64,000 nt of DNA from Mycolicibacterium hippocampi (GCF_010723735.1 NZ_BLLB01000002.1:1798001-1862000), one strand, 5' to 3'; shown: positions 48,119 to 57,394, counted from the stretch's first letter. Made by a program: numbers and translations. The notes: a model not told the origin generated them from the letters alone.

Positions 48119-48727
48119 GTGTCCAGCCCTCCGTCGAATCCGACCAAGTGGGCCGGCGTCCCGCTGACCGACCGGCGGGCAGAGCGCCGAGCACTGCTGG
48201 TCGATGCCGCTCTGCGGCTGTTCGGTGACGGCGGCGAGGCCGCGCTGTCGGTGCGCTCGGTCTCTCGCGAGTGCGGACTCAACACCCGCTACTTCTATGA
48301 GAGCTTCGCCGACACCGACGACCTGTTGGGCGCCGTCTACGACCGGGTCAGCGCCGAGCTCGGGGCGGCGGTCGAGGACGCGATGGCCCGGGCGGGGGAC
48401 AGCTTGCGCGCCCGTACCCGTGCGGGCATCGCCGCGGTCCTCGACTTCAGCTCGGCCGACCCGAGGCGCGGCCGGGTGTTGTTCACCGACGCCCGCGCCA
48501 ACCGGGTGCTGGCGGCGCGGCGGGCGGCGACGCAGGATCTGCTGCGCGAAGGCGTGCTCACCGAGGGCTGGCGGTTGCAGCCCGACACCGACCCCGTCGC
48601 CGCGATGGTGGGTGCCGCGATGTACACCGGCGCGATGGCGGAGCTGGCGCAGCAGTGGTTGGCCGGGCATCTCGGCGACGACCTCGATGCCGTCGTGGAC
48701 TACGCACTGCAGTTCGTCCTGCGCTGA
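48119..48727 (+). CDS. TetR-family regulator of the MpaB-like gene
   Basis: 202 residues, GTG start. HTH at about residues 20-65: RRALLVDAALRLFGDGGEAALSVRSVSRECGLNTRYFYESFADTDDLLGAVYD. C-terminal ligand domain has no recognisable effector signature. Its gene is 92 nt from the divergent MpaB-like gene with a direct-repeat operator in between. The palindrome copy 4 begins 5 nt past its stop. Confidence 0.9.
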   Translation: MSSPPSNPTKWAGVPLTDRRAERRALLVDAALRLFGDGGEAALSVRSVSRECGLNTRYFYESFADTDDLLGAVYDRVSAELGAAVEDAMARAGDSLRARTRAGIAAVLDFSSADPRRGRVLFTDARANRVLAARRAATQDLLREGVLTEGWRLQPDTDPVAAMVGAAMYTGAMAELAQQWLAGHLGDDLDAVVDYALQFVLR

Positions 48728-48731
48728 CCCT

Positions 48732-48794
48732 CGCCGGAACGGTATTCCAGCAGGCCGTCGCTCGGTATTTCGCTGCTGGAATACCGTTCCGGCG
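48732..48794. repeat. Palindromic element, copy 4 of 4
   Basis: Perfect 22-bp arms at 48732-48753 and 48773-48794 with a 19-nt centre, between convergent tetR and a DinB gene (stops 48727 and 48819). Arms and centre match copies 1 and 2 in the same orientation. Confidence 0.95.
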
Positions 48795-48818
48795 GAAAGG
48801 GGGCGTGCGTTCTCGGGG

Positions 48819-49418
48819 CTACACCTCGGCCGGTGTCCAGGGCTTGAGCCAGTCGGTCTCCGGCCACCCCTCGACAGCACCGAGGAGCTCGTAGAGCGTC
48901 GCGCCGTCGATGCTCTCGCGGACGATGTCGCCGTGGCCTGCGTGCCGGGCCAGCTCCTCGATCATGTGGAAGATCACCCAGCGCACCGACCAGGCCGGCA
49001 CGTCCTTGGGGAACCACGGCACGTCCTGCGGGATCGGCACCGCCGCACCGAGGTCCGCGGTCTCGATCAACCGGATGGTCTCGGCGTTCTGCTTGTCGAA
49101 CTCCTCGAGGATGCCGGCCAGCGTCTCGTCTTCGCGCATCACGAACTCATCCCCGTAGTCGGCGGCCTGCTCGGCCATCGGCCGCTGGTCGCTCGCGGCG
49201 AGTTGCGGGGCCGCGGCAACCCGCTCCATCCACCCGCGCTGGCAGTTCGTGACGTGTTTGATCAGCCCGCCGATGGACAGCGCGCTGACCGAGGGAGCGG
49301 ACCGGGCCTGCTCGTCGGTCAGCCCGAAGGCGATCGCACGGAATGCGTGCTGCTGCGCGGCGACGTATTCCTTCAGTCCGGCGCGCTCGTCGGCGATGGG
49401 AGGGGGCATGGCGGCCAT
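48819..49418 (-). CDS. DinB/DUF664-family protein
   Basis: 199 residues with the DinB four-helix bundle pattern: LIKHVTNCQRGWMERV (first metal His) and FHMIEELARHAGHGDIVRESID (the second and third His). Such proteins are putative metal-dependent thiol S-transferases (mycothiol-linked in actinobacteria) or stress-inducible enzymes. It is followed 3 nt later on the same strand by a second DinB-fold gene that it overlaps in transcription order (49422-49952 is upstream). Biological role not known. Confidence 0.85.
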   Translation of the reverse strand: MAAMPPPIADERAGLKEYVAAQQHAFRAIAFGLTDEQARSAPSVSALSIGGLIKHVTNCQRGWMERVAAAPQLAASDQRPMAEQAADYGDEFVMREDETLAGILEEFDKQNAETIRLIETADLGAAVPIPQDVPWFPKDVPAWSVRWVIFHMIEELARHAGHGDIVRESIDGATLYELLGAVEGWPETDWLKPWTPAEV

Positions 49419-49421
49419 CGG

Positions 49422-49952
49422 TCAGTTCTCCTTGTCGTGGGTGTGGGTGTAGAGATCACGAAGCAGCGAGATCTCGGCTCCGTGGTGGATCACCTCGCGG
49501 TTGATGTGCAGCACGAGCGTGGTCATCGGTTCGTCGGCGTACGGCCCCTCGGCCGGTCCGCACGGCGTGGCGAGAGCGGCGTCATCGAGGCCGCGCACGC
49601 CCGTCATCCAGCGCGCGTACTCCTCGTCCCACTGCCCCAGTGCGGTCGCGGCATCGGTGGCGTACCGCCACGATGAGTAGTCGGCGGGCGGCCCGCCGAA
49701 ATGTGAATGGCTGCGCATGGCGAACACACCCACGATGACATGTGCCATGCGCCAGGCGATCGTCGTGAACGGTTCAGGGTTCGGCGGCGGGAAGCTGAAG
49801 TCGATACCGCCGTCACGATGAACGGTCCACCCCGGCACGGGCTGCCAGAAGTATTCGTCGTCGGTCAGGCCGTCGAGGCGGGGCCGCAACTGGTGGGTCC
49901 AGTGGAAATCCAACTGGTCGGCCAACTGCACGGCCAGCGTTGTCGAAGTCAT
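49422..49952 (-). CDS. DinB-superfamily protein
   Basis: 176 residues. QLDFHWTHQLRPRLDGLTDDEYFWQPVPGWTVH and LVLHINREVIHHGAEISLLRDLY are typical of DinB-like proteins; the His pair in VIHHG and the early H-W-T-H are candidate metal ligands. It belongs to a different DinB subgroup from its neighbour. The two genes form a small operon (3-nt spacer). No regulator is adjacent beyond the shared upstream palindrome at 49974-49992. Confidence 0.82.
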   Translation of the reverse strand: MTSTTLAVQLADQLDFHWTHQLRPRLDGLTDDEYFWQPVPGWTVHRDGGIDFSFPPPNPEPFTTIAWRMAHVIVGVFAMRSHSHFGGPPADYSSWRYATDAATALGQWDEEYARWMTGVRGLDDAALATPCGPAEGPYADEPMTTLVLHINREVIHHGAEISLLRDLYTHTHDKEN

Positions 49953-49973
49953 GGCCTCAGCCTCGCACTGGTG

Positions 49974-49992
49974 TAGGACAGGATCGGTCCTA
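49974..49992. promoter_or_regulatory. Inverted repeat in the DinB / DUF2243 divergent spacer
   Basis: TAGGAC (49974-49979) and GTCCTA (49987-49992) flank 7 nt in the 87-nt spacer between divergent genes. It could be an operator. The evidence is only position and symmetry. Confidence 0.3.
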
Positions 49993-50039
49993 AGACGTCC
50001 GTGCCGGTTGGAACGCGGCCGGATGGGTAAGGCGCAGGT

Positions 50040-50522
50040 ATGACCCGATCGCGATCACCGAGTCCGCTGCCCGGGCTGCTCCTCGGCCTGGGGTTTGGCG
50101 GCTTCGTCGACGGCATCGTCCTGCACGAAATCCTGCAGTGGCACCACATGATCAGCGGCTCCGAGCCGACAGACACCGTGGCCGGCCTCGAACTCAATGT
50201 GGTGGCCGACGGGTTTTTCCACGTCGGCACCTGGCTGCTCGTGATGGCCGGCTCGATCCTGACCGTGACCGAATGGCGCCGGGGGCGGCTGGCGCCGAAC
50301 TGGTCGTTCCAAGTCGGTCTGCTGCTGGCCGGTTGGGGCGCATTCAACCTGGTCGAAGGACTGATCAACCATCAGCTGCTCGGCATCCACCACGTCCGCG
50401 ACGACCTCGGTGCACCCCTGTCGTGGGATATCGGCTTCCTGGTGTCCGGGGTCGTCCTGCTCGGTGGTGGCTGGCTGCTGCACCGACGCGGCGCCCGGTC
50501 GCTGCAGGACCAGGCGGCTTAG
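50040..50522 (+). CDS. DUF2243 membrane protein
   Basis: 160 residues with four membrane helices and the DUF2243 signature GLLLGLGFGGFVDGIVLHEILQWHHMIS. The His residues in VLHEILQWHHM, FFHVGTW and INHQLLGIHHV suggest metal or heme contact inside the membrane. The function of this family is unknown. It starts with ATG and is followed by the WYL regulator gene 39 nt later on the same strand. Confidence 0.88.
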   Translation: MTRSRSPSPLPGLLLGLGFGGFVDGIVLHEILQWHHMISGSEPTDTVAGLELNVVADGFFHVGTWLLVMAGSILTVTEWRRGRLAPNWSFQVGLLLAGWGAFNLVEGLINHQLLGIHHVRDDLGAPLSWDIGFLVSGVVLLGGGWLLHRRGARSLQDQAA

Positions 50523-50561
50523 CGGACCGAAACTGTCCGCTGCTTCTGGCAGGCTGACGCT

Positions 50562-51521
50562 GTGTCGTCGACGTCCACCACCACCGGGCGGGTGTTGCAG
50601 CTGCTCGGCCTGTTGCAATCCCGCCGAGTGTGGAGCGGCGACGAACTGGCGGAGCGGCTGAAGGTGACGACGCGCAGCGTGCGACGGGACGTCGACCGGC
50701 TGCGGGAACTCGGCTACCCCGTGCACGCCAGCACCGGCCACGGTGGCGGTTACCAACTCGGGGCCGGCGCCGCCCTGCCGCCACTGCTGCTCGACCCCGA
50801 TGAAGCGGTCGCGATGGCCGTGTGTCTGCGGGTCGCCGCCGGCGGCAGCGTCGCCGGCATCGGGGAGTCGGCGCTGCGCGCACTGAGCAAGCTCGACCAG
50901 GTGATGCCGGCGCGGATGCGATCCCAGGTGTCGGCCGTGCACGACGCGACGGTCACGCTGGGTGCGGCCACCGACACCCCCGTCGACCCCGACGTGCTGA
51001 TGACGCTCGCCCGCGCCAGCCGGGACCACGAACACGTCACCGCCGGGTACGTCGACATCCGCGGCACCGCCACCCAGCGGCGGCTGGAGCCCTACCAGCT
51101 GGTGACGACCGGCCGGCGCTGGTATCTGCTGTGCTTCGACCGCGACCGCGCCGACTGGCGGAGCCTGCGCTTGGACCGGATGGCCGACGTGCGGGCCCAG
51201 GGCAGCACCTTCGTTCCCCGGGACGCCCCGGACGCGGCGTCCTACGTAGGCCGCGCGATCTCGTCGGCGCCGTACCCGTATATCGCCCGGGTGCGCTATC
51301 TGGCACCTCAACACGTTGTCGCCCAGACATTTTCGGCGGCATCGGTGGAAATCGAGGCCGACGGCCCCGACGCCTGTATCGTCACGACCGGAGCCGACGA
51401 CCCCGAACGCATGGTGCCGTGGCTGGCCCTACCGGGTTGCGACTTCGAGGTGCTGGGGCCGCCGGAGGTCGTCGCGGCGGTCCGCGTGGTCGCCGAACGG
51501 ATCGCGCGCGCCGTCCGGTAG
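50562..51521 (+). CDS. WYL-domain HTH transcriptional regulator
   Basis: 319 residues, GTG start. The N-terminal winged HTH (LLQSRRVWSGDELAERLKVTTRSVRRDVDRLRELGYPVHASTGHGGGYQL) is followed by a WYL domain (about 140-225, RRWYLLCFDRDRADWRSLRLDRM) and a WCX-like C-terminus. WYL regulators respond to nucleic acid or nucleotide ligands and often control DNA repair or phage defence, but here the next gene is an alpha-mannosidase. A double CGCGTACGCG palindrome follows its stop. Confidence 0.92.
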   Translation: MSSTSTTTGRVLQLLGLLQSRRVWSGDELAERLKVTTRSVRRDVDRLRELGYPVHASTGHGGGYQLGAGAALPPLLLDPDEAVAMAVCLRVAAGGSVAGIGESALRALSKLDQVMPARMRSQVSAVHDATVTLGAATDTPVDPDVLMTLARASRDHEHVTAGYVDIRGTATQRRLEPYQLVTTGRRWYLLCFDRDRADWRSLRLDRMADVRAQGSTFVPRDAPDAASYVGRAISSAPYPYIARVRYLAPQHVVAQTFSAASVEIEADGPDACIVTTGADDPERMVPWLALPGCDFEVLGPPEVVAAVRVVAERIARAVR

Positions 51522-51533
51522 CCGCCGGAGGCA

Positions 51534-51557
51534 CGCGTACGCGAACCCGCGTACGCG
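51534..51557. repeat. Twin CGCGTACGCG palindromes before the mannosidase
   Basis: The self-complementary decamer CGCGTACGCG occurs at 51534-51543 and 51548-51557, separated by AACC. As RNA it makes a 10-bp stem with a 4-nt loop 12 nt past the WYL stop; as DNA it is two identical operator-like sites 14 bp apart. It lies 32 nt before the mannosidase start. Confidence 0.7.
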
Positions 51558-51588
51558 CGGATTCGAGAGATCGGGGATACCCATCGAG

Positions 51589-54500
51589 GTGCTCGCGGCG
51601 GAGTCGACGGAGCTGTTCACCGGGACGCCCGACCAACCGCTGCAGCTCGTTCGGGTGACCCACCGCGGTCTCCCGACCCCGGCGCCGGTGCGTGTCGAAG
51701 GACCCGGGCTGGAAACCGTCGGTCACGCGGTGGCCGAACCCGGCGGGCCGGCGGTCGAGGTCGCGGTGCGCGTCATCGACCCCGTGGTCGGCGAGCGGCG
51801 GCGAGCCCGTGCCGGTGCCGGCGCCGTCGACTTCGACTTTGACTTCGTCGTCGCCGAGCCCGGCTGGACGATGTTCATGGTCAGCCACTTCCATTACGAC
51901 CCGGTGTGGTGGAACACCCAGGCGGCGTACACCAGCGTGTGGACCGAGGAACCCCCGAGCCGCTGCCGGCAGACCAACGGCTTCGAACTGGTCAGCGCAC
52001 ACCTCGAGATGGCCCGGCGGGAGCCGGAGTACAAGTTCGTGCTCGCCGAGGTCGACTACCTCAAACCGTTCTGGGACACCCACCCCGAGGACCGCGCGGA
52101 CCTGCGCAGGCTGATCGCCGACGGCCGCGTCGAGATCATGGGTGGAACCTACAACGAGCCCAACACCAACCTCACCAGTCCCGAGACCGCCATCCGGAAC
52201 TTTGTGCACGGCATCGGTTTTCAGCGTGACGTGATGGGTGCCGATCCGGCGACCGCGTGGCAGCTCGACGTGTTCGGCCACGACCCGCAGTTTCCGGGCA
52301 TGGCCGCCGACGCGGGCCTGACGTCGAGTTCGTGGGCCCGCGGTCCGTATCACCAGTGGGGTCCGATGGCGGCCGAGAACGGACGCGACGGTGACCCGCA
52401 GCGCATGCAGTTCGCCAGCGAATTCGAATGGATGGCACCGTCGGGGCGCGGTCTGCTCACCCATTACATGCCGGCGCACTACGCCGCGGGATGGTGGATG
52501 GACTCGGCTGCCTCGCTGCAGGAAGCCGAAGCCGCCACCTACGACCTGTTCACCAAGATGAAGAAGGTCGCGCTGACCCGCAATGTGTTGCTACCCGTCG
52601 GCACCGACTACACCCCACCCAACAAGTGGGTCACCGACATCCACCGCGACTGGAACTCCCGCTACACCTGGCCGCGGTTCGTGTGCGCGCTGCCGCGCGA
52701 GTTCTTCGCCGCGGTGCGAGACGAGCTGGCGGCGCGTGGAGCGACCCCGTCACCGCAGACCCGGGACATGAACCCGATCTACACCGGCAAAGACGTGTCT
52801 TACATCGACACCAAGCAGGCCAACCGCGCCGCCGAGAACGCCGTGCTGGCCGCCGAGCGTTTCGCGGTGTTCGCCGGGTTGCTCAGTGGCGCCACTTATC
52901 CCGAGGCCGCCTTGGCCAAGGCGTGGGTGCAACTGGCCTACGGCGCCCACCACGACGCCATCACCGGCTCGGAATCCGACCAGGTCTATCTCGACCTGCT
53001 CACCGGGTGGCGCGATGCGTGGCAGCTGGGTGGTGCGGCCAGGGACCGGGCGCTCACGTTGCTGTCCACCGCCGTCGACGGGTCGGTGGTGGTGTGGAAC
53101 CCGCTGGGGCACAGTCGCACCGATGTCGTCACCCTGCATCTCGACGAGCCCTTCGCCGGTCGTGTCGTCGATGACGTCGGCAACGAGGTGCCGGTGCTGG
53201 CCGAGCACGGCGGGCATTCGCTGACCTGGCTGGCCCGCGACGTCCCGTCGCTGGGCTGGCGCTCCTACCGAATGCTGCCCGGTGGGCCCGCCGCTGAGTG
53301 GGAACCGTTGGAAGGCAACGCGATAGCCAACGGTCACCACCGCCTTCGGGTCGACGGGAACCGCGGCGGGGCGGTGAGCTCGCTGGTCGCGGCGGGCCGG
53401 GAACTGATCGCCGACGGCCGGTTCGGCAACGAACTCGCCGTCTACGACGAATACCCGGCACACCCGACCGCCGGGGAGGGGCCATGGCATCTGCTGCCCA
53501 AGGGCCCGGTCACCACATCGACCCAGGCTCCGGCGCATTCGGTGTGGGGGTTCCGTAGCCCACTGGGCGAGCGACTGGTCGTCACCGGCGAGATCCCCGG
53601 GCTGTTGCGCTACACCCAGACCCTGACCCTGTGGCATGGCGTGGATCGGCTCGACTGCCGCACCACGGTCGACGACTTCAGCGGTGCGGACCGCCTGCTG
53701 CGGCTGCGGTGGCCGTGCCCGATCCCGGGGGCCATGCCGGTCAGCGAGGTCGGAAACGCGGTGATCGGCCGTGGTTTCGGCCTGCTGCACGAACCGGGTT
53801 CGACGGACGCGGTGGACACCGCGGTCTTTCCCCACACCCTGGACAACCCGGCGTACGGCTGGTTCGGCCTGTCGTCCACGGTGCGGGTGCGTTTCCGTGG
53901 CAACGACGTGCGTGCCATCTCGGTCGCCGAGGTGGTCACCCCGGCACACCCCGACGAGGCGACCGACGCCGCGGTCCGTCACCTGATGACGGCGCTGGCC
54001 CGTGCGGGCGTCACCGCGACATGCACTGCCGCCGGGGCGCCCCGCTACGGCGACCTCTCCGTCGACTCGAATCTGCCCGACGTCCGGATCGCGATCGGCG
54101 GACCCAGCGACAATGACTTCACCGCAACGGTTCTCGGTGTCGCCGCCGGCCCGTCACCGGTGTGGATACCGGCGGCTGAACCGCTGCAAGACGTCTGGGT
54201 CCCCGGCGCCGACCTGAGGGCACCCGACGCGTTGCCCGTCCTGGTGGTCGGGGCGACCGGGGATGCCGTCGCCGCGGTGAACGCGCTGATCGAGGATCTC
54301 GGTGATGCCGAGATCGTCGTCGACCAGGATGTGCGGGACGGTCCGGGATTCGAATCGCACACCGTCGCGGTGCTCAACCGCGGGGTGCCCGGCTTCGCCG
54401 TCGAAACCGACGGAACCCTGCACGCGTCGCTGTTGCGTTCTTGCACCGGGTGGCCGTCGGGCACCTGGATCGATCCGCCGCGACGCACCGCGCCCGACGG

Positions 54501-55734
54501 ATCGACGTTCCAGCAGCAGCACTGGACACACACTTTCGACTACGCCGTCGTCTCCGGTGCCGGCGACTGGCGTGACATCGACATGCCCTCGCGCAGCGCT
54601 GAATTCAACCAACCACTGCAGGCCGTGATGGCTCACCACGACCCGACGTTCGGCGGTCTGCCCGCATGGGGATCGCTGCTGGAGATCGAGCCACCACGCG
54701 CCGTGGGCATCGGTGCGCTCAAAGCCCTGGGCAACCCGACAGCCGCAGGCAGTGCGCACCACGTCGACCCGGCACAGGGCATCGTGGTGCGCCTCGTCGA
54801 GACGATGGGCCGAAGCGTCGAGGTCACCGTGCAGTCGGGGTTGCGCAACATCGCTTCTCCGCAGCGACTCGATCTGATCGAACAGCCCCGCGGTGACGAC
54901 TCCGACGAGGTCAGGCTAGACGGCTACGAGATCGTCACGCTGCGAACACAACTCAACCTTCCGCGGGTGCTCAGTGCCGACCAGGTGAACCTCGCTCCCG
55001 ACGCCGAGCCGGCCCAGCCGCTCTATGCCCGGTACTGGCTGCACAACCGGGGGCCCGCCCCCCTCGGCGGGCTGCCGGCAGTCGCACATCTGCATCCGCA
55101 CCGGCGCGACATCGAATCCGGCGGGGCGATCGCGCTGCGGCTCACCGCGGCCAGCGACGCGACCGACACCGCCCTGCACGGCAGGGTCCGCCTGGTGCCC
55201 CCGCCCGGGTGGGCGGTCGGGATGGCCGAGCTGCCCTTCGTACTGCCGGCCGGCGGATACCTGGAGTCGGCGGTCGACGTGGCCGTGCCCGACGGTGCGG
55301 TACCCGGGCTGTATCCGGTGCGCGCCGAGTTGGCCGCGACCGGGGCAGCCATCCCCGCGTCGTGGCATCAGACCGTCGAGGACGTCTGCGTGCTGTCGCT
55401 GGGAGACCACGGCGACGAGCTGCTGCGCCTGGTCGCCGAACCCCGCGGTGTCGACGTCGCGGCCGGCGGCACCGCCGAGTTGCGTGTCACCGTCGGCACC
55501 GACGCGTACGCCGATCTTGCGGTCGAGGCACACCTGATATCGCCATGGGGGACCTGGGAGTGGCTGAACCCCAACATCACCGGGGACGTGCTGCCCGCGC
55601 GGGGCACCGTCGAGCTGGTGTTCGACGTCGCGCCGCCGGCGTGGACGGCACCGGGCCGGTGGTGGGCGCTGATCCGGGTCGCCTGTGCTGGGGAACTGGT
55701 GTACACGCCTGCGGTACCGGTGGTGGTGAGGTGA
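51589..55734 (+). CDS. Alpha-mannosidase, GH38 family
   Basis: 1381 residues from the GTG at 51589; orthologue of Rv0648. The N-terminal beta sandwich segment leads into the GH38 (beta/alpha)7 domain: zinc motif SHFHYDPVWW (about 99-108), and the nucleophile Asp227 in WQLDVFGHDPQF. A mid-domain GAHHDAITGSESDQVYLDLL (about residue 450) carries further zinc ligands of the family. The remaining 850 residues are all-beta domains. It removes alpha-mannose from mannans or glycolipids such as LAM or dimannoside, probably as a cytosolic enzyme, since no signal peptide is seen. The start is uncertain: GGGGA lies 15 nt upstream. It overlaps the next gene (GTGA). Confidence 0.88.
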   Translation: MLAAESTELFTGTPDQPLQLVRVTHRGLPTPAPVRVEGPGLETVGHAVAEPGGPAVEVAVRVIDPVVGERRRARAGAGAVDFDFDFVVAEPGWTMFMVSHFHYDPVWWNTQAAYTSVWTEEPPSRCRQTNGFELVSAHLEMARREPEYKFVLAEVDYLKPFWDTHPEDRADLRRLIADGRVEIMGGTYNEPNTNLTSPETAIRNFVHGIGFQRDVMGADPATAWQLDVFGHDPQFPGMAADAGLTSSSWARGPYHQWGPMAAENGRDGDPQRMQFASEFEWMAPSGRGLLTHYMPAHYAAGWWMDSAASLQEAEAATYDLFTKMKKVALTRNVLLPVGTDYTPPNKWVTDIHRDWNSRYTWPRFVCALPREFFAAVRDELAARGATPSPQTRDMNPIYTGKDVSYIDTKQANRAAENAVLAAERFAVFAGLLSGATYPEAALAKAWVQLAYGAHHDAITGSESDQVYLDLLTGWRDAWQLGGAARDRALTLLSTAVDGSVVVWNPLGHSRTDVVTLHLDEPFAGRVVDDVGNEVPVLAEHGGHSLTWLARDVPSLGWRSYRMLPGGPAAEWEPLEGNAIANGHHRLRVDGNRGGAVSSLVAAGRELIADGRFGNELAVYDEYPAHPTAGEGPWHLLPKGPVTTSTQAPAHSVWGFRSPLGERLVVTGEIPGLLRYTQTLTLWHGVDRLDCRTTVDDFSGADRLLRLRWPCPIPGAMPVSEVGNAVIGRGFGLLHEPGSTDAVDTAVFPHTLDNPAYGWFGLSSTVRVRFRGNDVRAISVAEVVTPAHPDEATDAAVRHLMTALARAGVTATCTAAGAPRYGDLSVDSNLPDVRIAIGGPSDNDFTATVLGVAAGPSPVWIPAAEPLQDVWVPGADLRAPDALPVLVVGATGDAVAAVNALIEDLGDAEIVVDQDVRDGPGFESHTVAVLNRGVPGFAVETDGTLHASLLRSCTGWPSGTWIDPPRRTAPDGSTFQQQHWTHTFDYAVVSGAGDWRDIDMPSRSAEFNQPLQAVMAHHDPTFGGLPAWGSLLEIEPPRAVGIGALKALGNPTAAGSAHHVDPAQGIVVRLVETMGRSVEVTVQSGLRNIASPQRLDLIEQPRGDDSDEVRLDGYEIVTLRTQLNLPRVLSADQVNLAPDAEPAQPLYARYWLHNRGPAPLGGLPAVAHLHPHRRDIESGGAIALRLTAASDATDTALHGRVRLVPPPGWAVGMAELPFVLPAGGYLESAVDVAVPDGAVPGLYPVRAELAATGAAIPASWHQTVEDVCVLSLGDHGDELLRLVAEPRGVDVAAGGTAELRVTVGTDAYADLAVEAHLISPWGTWEWLNPNITGDVLPARGTVELVFDVAPPAWTAPGRWWALIRVACAGELVYTPAVPVVVR

Positions 55735-56348
55735 GGAGCGTCGGCGTCGCCGCCACGGTGGGGGCCGAGGTCGTGACCGTCGCCGACGTCGACGCCAGGG
55801 AACGGGCGCTGCGCACCGGTGGCGGGGCGCAAGCGCTGCCGAGGCCGGGGACGGCTGAGGCGCGGCAGTTGCGTCGCTGGATCACCCAGGTCCTCGTCGC
55901 CGAGCAGGTGGTGGCGGCCGAAGCCGGCGCACTCGGCGCACCGACTGGGCCGACGCCGACCGAGCGCGACGTGTTGCCCGACGAGGTGGCCCGGCTGGAG
56001 ATCGGCAGCGTCGCGGCGGCCACGCTCTCCGGACCCCTGGGGCGCGCAGTCTTCGCCCGCGTCACCGCCGAGGTCCGCGTCGACGAGGGACAGGTGCGGG
56101 ACTACCACCGGCGCAACCCCGCCCGCTTCGCGGCGGATCCGGCGGCAGGTGGCGGGTGGCGCGGCGCGCCCGTCTCCGCCGATCTCGCCGACGTACGACC
56201 CGTCATCGCCGCCCACCTGTTGGCGGTGGCGCGACGCCGGGAGTACCGCCGGTGGTTGGACGCACGATGCGCCGACGTCGCGGTGCTCGCGCCGGGGTAC
56301 GAGCACCCTGGCGACCCCCGCCAGCCCGACAACACCCACCAGCACTGA
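55731..56348 (+). CDS. DUF7158-type protein (annotated fabD2 in M. tuberculosis)
   Basis: 205 residues. It overlaps the mannosidase by GTGA and the ROK kinase by TGATG. At the place of Rv0649, annotated as malonyl-CoA-ACP transacylase (fabD2), but there is no GHSxG nucleophile motif of FabD. The segment VDEGQVRDYHRRNPARFAADPAA resembles the linker or parvulin-adjacent part of SurA-like peptidyl-prolyl isomerases. I therefore regard the transacylase name as unsupported by the sequence. The function is unknown; the tight coupling to mannosidase and ROK kinase suggests a helper role. Confidence 0.75.
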   Translation: MRSVGVAATVGAEVVTVADVDARERALRTGGGAQALPRPGTAEARQLRRWITQVLVAEQVVAAEAGALGAPTGPTPTERDVLPDEVARLEIGSVAAATLSGPLGRAVFARVTAEVRVDEGQVRDYHRRNPARFAADPAAGGGWRGAPVSADLADVRPVIAAHLLAVARRREYRRWLDARCADVAVLAPGYEHPGDPRQPDNTHQH

Positions 56349-57262
56349 TGACCGATCACATCCTGGCACTCGACGTGGGCGGCTCCAAGATCGCCGCAGG
56401 GTTGGTGGACCCCGACGGGACGCTGGTCCACAGCGGGCAGCGGCCCACGCCCAGCGGTGGGGCCGAGGAGATCTGGTCGGTCACCGAGTCGCTGATCACC
56501 GAGATGCAGGCCGACGCCGACGGTTCGGTGACGGCCGTCGGGGTCGCCTCGGCAGGCCCGGTCGACGCTCCGGGCGGCACGGTCAGCCCGATCAACATCA
56601 CCGCGTGGCGGCGGTTCCCGGTCGTCGAACGCGTCGCGGAGCTCACCGGCCTACCGGTGCGTCTCGCCGGCGACGGGCTGTGCATGGCGTTGGGGGAGTC
56701 CTGGTGCGGGGCCGGGCGCGGCGCGGCCTTCATGCTCGGGATGGTGGTGTCGACCGGCATCGGAGGCGGGTTGGTGCTGCGCGGCGCACCGTATCTCGGG
56801 CGGACCGGCAACGCCGGACACGTCGGGCATGTGGTCGTCGAACCCGACGGTGCGCCTTGTACATGTGGTGGCCGTGGCTGCGTGGAAACGGTCGCGTCGG
56901 GTCCGCATCTGGCGTCATGGGCACGTGCACACGGTTGGCAGGCACCCGCTGACGCCGACGCGAAAGAGCTGGCCGCGGCTGCCGGCAACGGAGACCCCGT
57001 CGGCATACAGGCGTTCCGGCGCGGAGCGCGGGCCGTGGCGGTGACGATCGCTTCGGTGGCCGCGGTCTGCGACCTGGACCTTGTGGTCGTCGGCGGCGGC
57101 GTCGCCAAGGCGGGCCCGCTGTTGTTCGACCCGCTGCGGGAAGCCTTGACGACCTATGCGGGCTTGGACTTCATCCGTGACCTGCAGGTGCTGCCCGCCG
57201 CACTCGGCGGGGACGCCGGCCTGGTCGGCGCGGCGGCATTGATGCGCGAGGCTGTCCGTTAG
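56348..57262 (+). CDS. ROK-family sugar kinase
   Basis: 304 residues, Rv0650 orthologue. The ATP-binding motif [16 protein letters not shown] is at 6-21, a second phosphate motif [14 protein letters not shown] at about 130-143, and the ROK zinc motif [27 protein letters not shown] at about 155-181 (His and three Cys). The catalytic Asp lies in [12 protein letters not shown]. It lacks a DNA-binding domain, so it is an enzyme rather than a repressor; glucose or mannose phosphorylation downstream of the mannosidase is the likely job. It ends the mannosidase operon (TGATG coupling). Confidence 0.9.
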   Translation: MTDHILALDVGGSKIAAGLVDPDGTLVHSGQRPTPSGGAEEIWSVTESLITEMQADADGSVTAVGVASAGPVDAPGGTVSPINITAWRRFPVVERVAELTGLPVRLAGDGLCMALGESWCGAGRGAAFMLGMVVSTGIGGGLVLRGAPYLGRTGNAGHVGHVVVEPDGAPCTCGGRGCVETVASGPHLASWARAHGWQAPADADAKELAAAAGNGDPVGIQAFRRGARAVAVTIASVAAVCDLDLVVVGGGVAKAGPLLFDPLREALTTYAGLDFIRDLQVLPAALGGDAGLVGAAALMREAVR

Positions 57263-57279
57263 TGCGCATTCGGCGGCCG

Positions 57280-57337
57280 CGAGCGCGCGCGAAATGCCAG
57301 CTATTGCGGCGAGTCGGCGTGCAGACCCGCGCGCTCG
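57280..57337. other. GC-rich inverted repeat after the ROK gene
   Basis: CGAGCGCGCG (57280-57289) is complementary to CGCGCGCTCG (57328-57337), 38 nt apart. Position suggests the end of the mannosidase operon before the ribosomal promoter. No U-run follows. Confidence 0.35.
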
Positions 57338-57358
57338 CCGGGCAACGGTAGCCGCGTT

Positions 57359-57388
57359 TTGGCTGATGGGGTGCGGGCGCGGTAGTCT
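57359..57388 (+). promoter_or_regulatory. Promoter of rplJ-rplL
   Basis: TTGGCT (57359-57364), 18 nt, TAGTCT (57383-57388): strong vegetative promoter, about 190 nt before rplJ, leaving room for the L10 leader. Confidence 0.65.
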
Positions 57389-57394
57389 GGGCCG

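Noticed and set aside
47028..51521. Phage or plasmid island
   Set aside because: No integrase, transposase, terminase or attachment repeat is visible; the genes are ordinary metabolic and regulatory types.
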